Assembly (NCBI GenBank): GCA_038501785.1
Contig: JBAMJR010000139.1
Location: 1 to 64,000, forward strand
Direction of reading: 5' to 3'
From: Myoxocephalus aenaeus
Lineage: Eukaryota; Chordata; Actinopteri; Perciformes; Cottidae
Length of the DNA: 64,000 nt
Shown here: positions 44,820 through 54,312 of the stretch, one piece after another
Position numbering within the stretch: position 1 is the stretch's first letter
How the letters are laid out: every line of letters begins with the position of its first letter
Position numbers and translations under genes: made by a program
The notes under the pieces: generated by a model
Seen by the model: the letters and a program-made list of their open reading frames with translations, nothing else
Told to the model about the DNA's origin: nothing
Databases searched by the model: none

Positions 44820-46048
44820 AAGCTGGATAATAGGAAATTTACTCAACTTTGTTGAGCCAGGTACGAGAAATAGGGCCCAGGCTTTCCCGGTTCTTAAAAA
44901 ATTTGATCGCCTTCAAACGGTCACGTTCATTCTAACCAGACGTCAGTCATCTGGATAAATGCGCGTGCCCGTTCCTCTTCAGAAGAGGGAGGAGTCGAAC
45001 ACAGATTCAATGATCTTCAAACGCTACAATGGCAAATCAGATCAGAGAAAGAGAGTCTCTGTTCTCAGCTGAGGAGCAGGAGATGATCACGACTACATAC
45101 GATGAATTTAAATCCATAATCATGTCAAAGTCTAATGGTGCGTTCACATCTGAAGCGTAGCGAATATTCTTAACACTTCCTGTTTGTGAACGCAGCGCTG
45201 GTCGGGCTAGAGTCACATAAGCATCGCAAAATATCAGACAAGTTAAATGTGTCTGTGTTGGGAAAATGTATCGGCTAATTTTAAGTGCTTCATCACCCAA
45301 ATCAATCAGATTCTATTTATTTAAATGTGCCTGCTGGCAGTAGTATACAAATTAATATATACTTATGAGGATATATGTACTGTATGTGCGTATGTATCAT
45401 ATATGTATATACATGTATGTGTAGATTACCATATAACTAGGAGTTTGAATATGTGTATGGGCGGATCAGTACCTTAATCATGTTCTACAATAATGATATG
45501 TATGGTGTACTAATAACACTGTCATATAATTATGATGCTTTAACACATCCATAAGTTTCTTAAGCGCTAAATAAACGTTACGAACAGCACGCCATGCAAC
45601 GGCTTTCCCGATGTTCTCCGCATCGCAGACACTGTACAAACATGTACCAGTCGCAAAAAAGCTCTGAGACTGTGAGACACTGTGATCCAGTCTGTGAGAA
45701 GAGCGATGCTCTGGTGCGCCTGTGGTGTTTAATGTACGACTCGAGGAGGTCTCGGCAGAATCGATGATGACGTGAGAATGGATCTTGGCGATCTCAAAGA
45801 ACTCTCTCCCTATAAAACTAATATAACTAATATCGCTCCTTCATCAATGAGGAAGTGAGCTGCCTTTTTTGTCCGACGGGAGTGGCCAGCTTATCCAGTG
45901 AATTTCACTAAACCTGCTCTGTGTGATGTGTTGCTATGGTGATTTTTCTAAACTTGCTTCGAAGAACCGAAAAGCCTGGCCTGCGTCATCTTATCCTGAG
46001 AATTATCCGGCTAACTCAGTAAGCCAGGTACGAAGAATAGGGCCCTGA
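44820..46048. mobile_element. PIF/Harbinger-like element, second copy
   Basis: Ends with AGCCAGGTACGAAGAATAGGGCCC; from 45000 to 45360 it is almost identical to 35620-35980 including the MANQIRERESLFSAEEQEMI frame. The remainder (45360-46000) is AT-rich and unlike the first copy. It lies in MHC II beta between beta-1 and beta-2. Confidence 0.6.
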
Positions 46049-46429
46049 TCTATAGGAAAAGAACCTTACATTACTTCTGTTGTGAACTGGCGCTATAGAG
46101 AACATGACAGGGGGGCGGAGCCTAATATAATGGTAGGGGAAACACTGCCCTTAAGTACTCATAGCATCAGTACTAGTATAATAGTGTAATAATGTGTGTT
46201 CCAGCTCCGCCCCACGTAGTTCTGAGCAGCATGACTCCCCCTGGTGGTAAACATTCGTCCATGTTGGTCTGCAGCGTCTTTGACTTCTTCCCCCAGAAGA
46301 TCAAGGTGAGCTGGACCAGAGACGGACTGCCAGAGACCTCTGGGGTCACTTCTACTGATGAGCTGGCAGACGGGGATTGGTACTACCAGGTCCACTCTCA
46401 CCTGGAGTACACGCCCAGGTGAGTCCACT

Positions 46430-46840
46430 CCACGTCCAGCTCCAGGTCCAGTTAGGTCTAGGTAGGTCCAAGTCTAGGTCCAGTTAGCTTCAGGTTCAGT
46501 TAGGTCCAGGTTCAGTAAGGTCCAGGTCTAGGTCCAGGTTTATTAGGTCCAGGTTCAGATTCACCTAGCTTCAGGTCCAGTTAGCTTCAGGTTCAGTTAG
46601 CTTCAGGTTCAGGTCCAGTTAGAATCAGGTTCAGTTAGCTTCAGTTCCATTTCAGGATCAGTTAAGTCCAGGTTTTGTTAGGTCCAGGTCCAGTTAGCTT
46701 CAGGTTCAGTTGGGTCCAGGTCCAGGTTTTGTTAGGTCCAGGTCCAGTTAGAATCAGGTTCAGTTGGGTCCAGGTCCAGGTTTTGTTAGGTCCAGGTCCA
46801 GTTAGCTTTAGGTTCAGTTCGGTCCAGGTCCAGAACCAGT
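46430..46840. repeat. Minisatellite in the extra beta-2 intron
   Basis: Units AGGTTCAGTTAGCTTCAGGT and GGTCCAGGTCCAGTTAG. The array starts just after the donor at 46419 and fills most of the intron that splits the beta-2 domain. Confidence 0.92.
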
Positions 46841-46959
46841 TCTATGAGTGTGTGAGAAACCCTGATGTGTTGTTGGGTGTCAGCAGGTCTGGAGAGAAGA
46901 TCTCTTGTGTGGTGGAGCACTTCAGCCTCAGCAAACCTCTGGTTATCGACTGGGGTAAG

Positions 46960-47730
46960 TACCTGTCTGTCTGCACACCTGTCTACCAGCCTCTTACCCT
47001 GTCTCTCTGCTAACCGGTCTACCTGTCTGTCTGCTAACTGGTCTACCAGCCTCTTGACCGTCTCTCTGCTAACCTGTCTACCTGTCTCTCTGCTAACCGG
47101 TCTACCTGTCTGTCTGCACACCTGTCTACCAGCCTCTCTGCTAACCGGTCTACCAGCCTCTTAACCCGTCTCTCTGCTAACAGGTCTACCTGTCTGTCTG
47201 CACACCTGTCTACCAGCCTCTTAACCCATCTCTCTGCTAACCGGTCTACCTGTCTCTCTGCTAACCTGTCTACCTGTCTCTCTGCTAACCTGTCTACCTG
47301 TCTGTCTGCACACCTGTCTACCAGCCTCTTACCCTGTCTCTCTGCTAACCGGTCTACCTGTCTGTCTGCACACCTGTCTACCAGCCTCTTACCCTGTCTC
47401 TCTGCTAACCGGTCTACCTGTCTGTCTGCACACCTGTCTACCAGCCTCTTAACTTGTCGCTCTGCTAACCTGTCTACCAGCCTCTTAACCTGTCGCTCTG
47501 CTAACCTGTCGCTCTGCTAACCTGTCTACCAGCCTCTTAACCTGTCGCTCTGCTAACCTGTCTACCAGCCTCTTGACCTGTCTCTCTGCTAACCGGTCTA
47601 CCTGTCTGTCTGCACACCTGTCTACCAGCCTCTTAACCCGTCTCTCTGCTAACCGGTCTACCTGTCTGTCTGCACACCTGTCTACCAGCCTCTTAACCCG
47701 TCTCTCTGCTAACCGGTCTACCTGTCCGTC
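46960..47730. repeat. Minisatellite spanning an MHC II beta intron donor to acceptor
   Basis: Units CTCTCTGCTAACCGGTCTAC and CTGTCTGTCTGCACACCTGT run from just after the donor GTAAGTACC (46955) to the acceptor CGTCCTCAG (47735). Confidence 0.95.
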
Positions 47731-48527
47731 CTCAGACCCGTCCATGCCAGAGTCCGAGAGAAACAAGATCGCCATCGGAGCCTCAGGTCTGGTCCTGGGT
47801 CTGACCTTATCTCTGGCTGGATTCATCTACTACCAGAGGAAGGCCAGAGGAGGTCAGAACAGGGCACACTCTGGTTCAGTGGTGGTTTACTGTAGTCCAG
47901 ACTCAGAGACCAGGTCCACCCGAGTCTGGAGTAGTTCATCTACACCCTCTGAACCCGTCTGGTGTTAGAACCACATTGTTCTGAACGACGTTTCAGACCC
48001 GTTCAGTCTGGTTTCATTGATGAGGTATCTGGATTTGAGGCTGGATCTGTTCTTCTGTTTAAACCAGGTCGGATTCTGGTCCCCAATAACTGAGCCGGCC
48101 CTGGTCCTGGTCCTGGTCCTGGTCTTGGTCCTGGTCTTGGTACTGGTCCTGGTCAGATGGAAGGGAAAGCAGCTGCTTCAACCCGCTTCATGCTTCCTGC
48201 TGAGTAGACTCAGTGCTGCCACCTGCTGGACCGGCTCAGCACCTGATTCTCATGATCTGGACTCTGGTACTGCTGGTCTAACCCTGATGCAGGACTGGAC
48301 CGTGCTGGATCAGGGTTAGTCTGGACTCTGGTGTATCACGGCTGGATGTGAACTCTGCTTCCTCTACATGTGATTTGATGCTTTCCTGTGTGAAATCAAT
48401 ATATCCACAAACTGACTCAATAACTGCTTTGAATCAGATAATCCAGTTATTTAATGATTTGGGGCTCGTAGGTTGTGTGACTGTTAGATTTATATATTTT
48501 TACTGGAGTGAAATGTTTTCTAACCAC

Positions 48528-48533
48528 AATAAA
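48528..48533 (+). promoter_or_regulatory. MHC II beta polyadenylation signal
   Basis: AATAAA 435 bp after the last-exon stop. A small GGTCCT repeat (48099-48150) lies in the UTR between. Confidence 0.6.
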
Positions 48534-48779
48534 CAATCAGAAAACTCTGACTCTGGATTTATTGAACAAATGTTATCTATTCTGTAATGTTACTATTAAT
48601 CAATGCAAAGTATCACCGCATGTTTAGCTGCTCATCTCCAATGAAGCTACATCTTCACACTCAAAGAGCTTCACTGATCTTCCTCACAAACACACCTGAC
48701 ATGAGATGTAGTGTGAGCACCTGGTTAGCCTGCCGTTAGCCTGCCGTTAGCCTCTCTGTTCTTAGCCATCCATTGTGAA

Positions 48780-49810
48780 GGCGACTGATCCGTCACCAGA
48801 GTGAACCTCCTTCCCAGCAGGTATTATTTCAGAATTTTCAGGACCTATTTTATGGCTAAACACTCTTTTTCCACTGTGGCATAGTTCTTCTCTCTAGGCA
48901 GCAACTTCCGACTCAAATAAAGAGTCACCTCACCTCCCTTTATCTGGGCTAGCACCTCAGAGGCGTCTGCCTGGACCACACACTCCTTGCTGAAGTCAGG
49001 GGAGTTAGACTGGTTTCAAACACAAGGTTTGCTAAACGCTTCAGGTTGCTAAACGCTTCTTCTGCAGCCGGGGACCACGTCACCATACGGGATGTTTCTT
49101 GGTGGTCAGTTCTGTGAGAGGGAAAGCTATCACAGAGAAGTCAGGGATGAAGCGTCTGTAATAATGAGCAAGGCCTCAAAAGGATCTCACCTGCCTCTTG
49201 GTCTATGGTTTAGCCTTTAGTCCTCCTGGGGCTTGATGAGGCCCATCTCGATGGTTTAGCCTTTAGTCCTCCTGGGGCTTGATGAGGCCCATCTCGATGG
49301 TTTAGCCTTAGTCCTCCTGGGGCTTGATGAGGCCCATCTCGATGGTTTAGCCTTAGTCCTCCTGGGGCTTGATGAGGCCCATCTCGATGGTTTAGCCTTA
49401 GTCCTCCTGGGGCTTGATGAGGCCCATCTCGATGGTTTAGCCTTTAGTCCTCCTGGGGCTTGATGAGGCCCATCTCGATGGTTTAGCCTCTAGTCCTCCT
49501 GGGGCTTGATGAGGCCCATCTCGATGGTTTAGCCTCTAGTCCTCCTGGGGCTTGATGAGGCCCATCTCGATGGTTTAGCCTTTAGTCCTCCTGGGGCTTG
49601 ATGAGGCCCATCTCGATGGTTTAGCCTCTAGTCCTCCTGGGGCTTGATGAGGCCCATCTCGATGGTTTAGCCTCTAGTCCTCCTGGGGCTTGATGAGGCC
49701 CATCTCGATGGTTTAGCCTCTAGTCCTCCTGGGGCTTGATGAGGCCCATCTCGATGGTGTACCCCAGTGGTTGGTCTCTCCAAAAGCCAGCTTACACTTC
49801 TTGGGGCTCG
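48780..49810 (-). mobile_element. Ty3/Gypsy pol fragment (RT to RNase H)
   Basis: Minus-strand translation in broken frames gives SPKKCKLAFGETNHWG and MGLIKPQED (RT end), then FIPDFSVIAFPLTELT, SPAAEEAF and KNYATVEKECLAIK, which are the connection and RNase H motifs of Gypsy elements. Frames are interrupted and no LTRs were recognised. Confidence 0.75.
49204..49757 (-). repeat. 46-48-bp minisatellite grown from Gypsy RT coding sequence
   Basis: About 12 copies of a unit with CTCCTGGGGCTTGATGAGGC and ATCTCGATGGTTTAGCC, differing only in TTTAG/CTTAG/TCTAG. On the minus strand each reads IEMGLIKPQED, a segment expected once between the RT pieces either side. Confidence 0.93.
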
Positions 49811-49818
49811 CCTTCAAC

Positions 49819-49857
49819 CCGCCTGTCAGAAGGACTCCAGGACCTTCTGACAGGCGG
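49819..49857. other. Inverted repeat, 15-bp arms
   Basis: CCGCCTGTCAGAAGG (49819-49833) and its exact reverse complement (49843-49857), 9-bp spacer, at the edge of the Gypsy fragment. The interval 49858-50100 is AT-rich with a short TTTGATTATACATCATG repeat. Confidence 0.9.
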
Positions 49858-50104
49858 TAGTGACTTTACAGTCTGGGCTCTGAATCTGGGTGTTAGCCAT
49901 ACATTTAGTTTGATTATACATCATGAATATCATTTATTAGTTTGATTATACATCATGAATATCATTTATTAGTTTGATTATACATCATGTCATATCATTT
50001 ATTTGTAGGATCTAAAGATGTTCCTTTGCCATATGAATAGATCTTATATTCATATTCGAAATTTTTTGTGTGAATTATTTATATTAATCTGATGAGGATC
50101 AGCT

Positions 50105-51842
50105 GGTATAAGAGTGTACATGTATTACACTTTGTAGTACATGTACTACAAAGTGTAGTACATGTACTACACTGTGTACATGTACTACAATAGATACATG
50201 TACATGTACTACAATAGATACATGTACATGTACTACACTGTGTACATGTACTACACATGTACTGCACAGTGTACATGTACTGCACTGTGTACATGTACTA
50301 CACATGTACTGCACGGTGTACATGTACTGCACTGTGTACATGTACTACAATAGATACATGTACTACACTGTGTACATGTACTACACATGTACTGCACTGT
50401 GTACATGTACTGCACTGTGTACATGTACTACAATAGATACATGTACTACAATGTGTACATGTACTACATGTACTGCACTGTGTACATGTACTACATGTAC
50501 TGCACTGTGTACATGTACTACAATAGATACATGTACTGCACTGTGTACATGCACTACAATAGATACATGTACTACAATGTGTACATGCACTACAATAGAT
50601 ACATGTACTACAATGTGTACATGTACTACAATAGATACATGTACTGCACTGTGTACATGTACTACAATAGATACATGTACTACAATAGATACATGTACTG
50701 CACTGTGTACATGTACTACAATAGATACATGTACTACAATGTGTACATGTACTACAATAGATACATGTACTACAATGTGTACATGTACTACAATAGATAC
50801 ATGTACTACAATGTGTACATGTACTACAATAGATACATGTACTACAATGTGTACATGTACTACAATAGATACATGTACTACAATGTGTACATGTACTACA
50901 ATAGATACATGTACTACAATAGATACATGTACTACAATGTGTACATGTACTACAATAGATACATGTACTACAATGTGTACATGTACTACAATAGATACAT
51001 GTACTACAATGTGTACATGTACTACAATAGATACATGTACTACAATGTGTACATGTACTACAATAGATACATGTACTACAATGTGTACATGTACTACAAT
51101 AGATACATGTACTACAATGTGTACATGTACTACAATAGATACATGTACTACAATGTGTACATGTACTACAATGTGTACATGTACTACAATGTGTACATGT
51201 ACTACAATAGATACATGTACTACAATGTGTACATGTACTACAATAGATACATGTACTACAATGTGTACATGTACTACAATAGATACATGTACTACAATGT
51301 GTACATGTACTACAATAGATACATGTACTACACTGTGTACATGTACTACAATAGATACATGTACTACACTGTGTACATGTACTACAATAGATACATGTAC
51401 TACAATGTGTACATGTACTACAATAGATACATGTACTACAATGTGTACATGTACTACAATAGATACATGTACTACAATGTGTACATGTACTACAATGTGT
51501 ACATGTACTACAATAGATACATGTACTACAATGTGTACATGTACTACAATAGATACATGTACTACAATGTGTACATGTACTACAATAGATACATGTACTA
51601 CAATGTGTACATGTACTACAATAGATACATGTACTACAATGTGTACATGTACTACAATAGATACATGTACTACAATGTGTACATGTACTACAATAGATAC
51701 ATGTACTACAATAGATACATGTACTACAATGTGTACATGTACTACAATAGATACATGTACTACAATAGATACATGTACTACAATGTGTACATGTACTACA
51801 ATAGATACATGTACTACAATGTGTACATGTACTACAATAGGT
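50105..51842. repeat. 1.7-kb palindromic minisatellite
   Basis: Alternating 18-bp half-units ACATGTACTACAATGTGT and ACATGTACTACAATAGAT; every junction contains the palindrome GTACATGTAC. Open frames of about 500 codons on both strands are artefacts. It ends next to the serp1 3' UTR. Confidence 0.97.
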
Positions 51843-51907
51843 AAATCTTTTATTAACATTAATGTTCAGACAGGAAACAAAGATGGCGTCCATCTTCAAA
51901 AGGAAAC

Positions 51908-51913
51908 TTTATT
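51908..51913 (-). promoter_or_regulatory. serp1 polyadenylation signal
   Basis: TTTATT on the plus strand (AATAAA on minus), 465 bp past the serp1 stop, giving a 3' UTR of about 52377-51890. Confidence 0.6.
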
Positions 51914-52377
51914 TCGTGACACGATTGCTCAGGTGAAGCTGCACACAGTGCAGAACACCTGAGACATCCACCTTTGATTCAAAAGACCTTCATCGCATTG
52001 CTTAAGGGAGGAGGAGGAGGAGGAGGAAGAGGAGGAGGAAGGACAGATCTCAGATCAGAATGGCAGCTGGAATGTGAAAGAGAGACCATGTGGTCTGGAT
52101 CAGACCCAGAGTCCTGGAGCCGGACTATGACCCCGCCCACACTGATAAGGGACCAGAAAGGGGCGGGGCTACAGCACAGGTAAACACAGAAAGGCACAGG
52201 TATGGCCTGAACCACCGAGGAGGTCAGCGACACCTCAAATCAACAGACGGGGGAGGGGGCGGGGCCTTAGGGAGGGGGCGGGGCTTGTGTGACGGCTGTC
52301 AGAGTTCAGGAATGTTCCGGTTGGTTCTCGTCGTGGGCGGGAAGACGGCCTGGCCCCGCCCCCTTCCTGTGACATCA

Positions 52378-52927
52378 CTACATGCCCATCCTGATGCTCT
52401 GGATGATCTGGAAGATGGCTGCAAGAGAAACAAAGATGAGCAACGAGAACCCTTTGATCACATGATCAATGAGCGCTGATCACGTGATCAAAGGGCGCCC
52501 TTATTGATCTGACACATGACAGATCAATAAGGGCGCCCTTTGATCACGTGATCTAGCCCTTTGTTCACTACCTCATCTCTGTCCGCCTGAAGCTCCGCCC
52601 ACACACCTGAGACACCGGCTGTGTGGGCGGAGCTTCGTTATTGGTAAAGAAGTCAGAGTGACATGTCCTACAGGATAAGCCCCGCCCCTCCCTGACGTCA
52701 GCGGGAGGCGGGGCTTCACTCACAACGATATTCATCAGAGTTTTATACGAAATAAACAAACACAAATATTACAAGTAAACAAACACAAATATTACAAGTA
52801 AACAAACACAAATATTACAAGTAAACAAAGTAACATTGTATATGAGGAAGACTCACCTGATCCACAGACGACGAAGATGAAGAGCGCGAGCAGCCACGGA
52901 CCCACACCTTTATCCTCAGTGATGCTC

Positions 52928-52969
<42 letters not shown>

Positions 52970-53475
52970 AATTTTACCAATATGTACTGGTTTATCCCCA
53001 CTACTGGTTCCCTGGGGTTAGACCAGCACAGTCTGTACTGGTCTAACCCCAGTACCGGTTCCCAGTCTGTACTGGTCTAACCCCAGTACTGGTTCCCAGT
53101 CTGTACTGGTCTAACCCCAGTACCGGTTCCCAGTCTGTACTGGTCTAACCCCAGTACCGGTTCCCAGTCTGTACTGGTCTAACCCCAGTACCGGTTCCCA
53201 GTCTGTACTGGTCTAACCCCAGTACCGGTTCCCAGTCTGTACTGGTCTAACCCCAGTACTGGTTCCCAGTCTGTACTGGTCTAACCCCAGTACTGGTTCC
53301 CAGTCTGTACTGGTCTAACCCCAGTACTGGTTCCCAGTCTGTACTGGTCTAACCCCAGTCAGCGCACTGGTCCTGGAGCAGCTGTACTCACGTTCGACTT
53401 GGCCACGTTCCCCCGCAGCGTGATGTTCTTGCTGTGCTTCTCGTTGGCCATGCGGATCCTCTGCTTGGCGACCAT
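52378..53475 (-). CDS. serp1: Stress-associated endoplasmic reticulum protein 1 (SERP1/RAMP4)
   Basis: Small tail-anchored ER protein of the Sec61 translocon that stabilises new membrane proteins under stress. Exons on the minus strand: 53475-53392, 52929-52857, 52418-52378 (TAG); all GT-AG, phases 0 and 1. The protein is 65 residues: MVAKQRIRMANEKHSKNIT at the N-terminus, RSITEDKGVGP in the variable linker, then the single C-terminal membrane helix [20 protein letters not shown] and SIRMGM. Vertebrate SERP1 has 66 residues and an almost identical start and end; the linker and one Leu for Gln (NITLRGN) differ. Serp2 is nearly as similar, but the neighbour eif2a, head to head as in human, supports serp1. 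Confidence 0.95.
52478..52553. other. Perfect inverted repeat, 33-bp arms, 10-bp loop
   Basis: Arms 52478-52510 and 52521-52553 are exact reverse complements, rich in GATC and CACGTG-like palindromes (GATCACGTGATC at the arm ends). It lies in serp1 intron 2, 60 bp from exon 3. Confidence 0.97.
52589..52636. other. Inverted repeat, 17-bp arms, 14-bp loop
   Basis: GAAGCTCCGCCCACACA (52589-52605) and its exact reverse complement (52620-52636), in the same serp1 intron 35 bp from the larger hairpin. Confidence 0.95.
52933..53358. repeat. (AC)n and 33-bp minisatellite in serp1 intron 1
   Basis: AC run 52931-52964, then about eleven copies of CCGGTTCCCAGTCTGTACTG...CCAGTA from 53000 to 53358, with alternating ACCGG and ACTGG starts. 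Confidence 0.95.
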
Positions 53476-54312
53476 CTTGTCTTCTTCTTCTTCTTTATTT
53501 ATTTATTGTGTATTTCGCGGTTCTTCTTCTCTTCCTGCTCGTCTCGGTCGCGGTGCTGACGGACTGGAGCTGCTCTCTCTTGTCGACGTACACACAAATA
53601 TGAAGCCACGTCACTTCCTGCGTAAAGTTACTGTGCATCACAATACAGCTTCCGGCGCGCTCTTTCAAAGTAAAGTCCTCTATCTGTCACGATTATGTCC
53701 TCATATCATTTATTGATTACCAATCTATTGATTATTAATCTTAATCATTCCCTGTGTATTCTGAGATGTAGTAGAAGTACATTATGTACTCTGAGATGTA
53801 GTAGAAGTACATGAAATACTCTGAGATGTAGTAGAAGTACATTATGTACTCTGAGATGTAGTAGAAGTAGAAACTGGAAATACTCCAGTAAAGTACCTCA
53901 TAATATACTGTAGCGTCCTATGAAAGTAGCAGTACTTGAGTAAATGTACTTTCCACGAATGATTATTGGACAAACTACATTAATGTTATTTGCCTGAACA
54001 CACGCGGTGCCTTTACTTTGGAACCGGAAGTGGCGTCCCCCTCAGTGGCTCTGCGGCGGCTTGACGCAGCGTTAAACGAGATAAATGTATAACATCAACC
54101 TTTTCCTTATTGGTTGAACACATCGCGTCTCTGTGGCGGGAAGAAAACGCTGTTTGACTCAGAATATTAAATTAAATTAATCTGAGACGATTCTTAAATG
54201 ACGTGTAGAAGAAGAGCGCGGACTGTATGCTGATGTGGCACTGGAAGACCCGCCCACTTCTGCTCTGACGCGTTTCCGGCGGTCGGCTTTCCTTCTTCCG
54301 GCACACGTAAAC
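53476..54312. promoter_or_regulatory. Probable shared upstream region of serp1 and eif2a
   Basis: The 837 bp between the two divergent start codons. Seen: an ETS-type ACCGGAAGTGG (54022-54032), CpG-rich sequence 54000-54310, TTCCGGC motifs near the eif2a start, and a pyrimidine tract CTTTCCTTCTTCC just upstream of its ATG that could be a TOP-like leader. A four-copy 31-bp repeat (53757-53870) separates the two ends. Promoter function is inference from head-to-head layout. Confidence 0.55.

Larger units (their letters stand above)
40347..48093 (+). pseudogene. MHC class II beta chain, damaged beta-1 exon
   Basis: Partner chain of class II alpha. Pieces: beta-1 remnant 40347-40622, beta-2 in two exons 46205-46418 and 46887-46954, connecting/TM 47736-47852, last exon 48068-48093 (TGA). 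Phases agree from beta-2 onward. Beta-1 reads SSIFNSSELKDMEFIRSYYY; beta-2 has MLVCSVFDFFPQKIKVSW and EKISCVVEHF with both Ig cysteines; TM is IAIGASGLVLGLTLSLAGFI; the end is GRILVPNN. Lesions: no leader exon found, the start of beta-1 is replaced by a LINE tail, and a 23-nt ATT run (40542-40564) shifts the frame; without those 23 nt the exon would end in the required phase 1. The extra beta-2 intron is typical of neoteleosts. An allele or assembly error remains possible. Confidence 0.85.

Noticed and set aside
50298..51962. Open frames of about 500 codons on both strands (CTIDTCTT- and STCIYC-type)
   Set aside because: Stop-free 18-bp palindromic repeat, open in several frames on both strands; not a protein.
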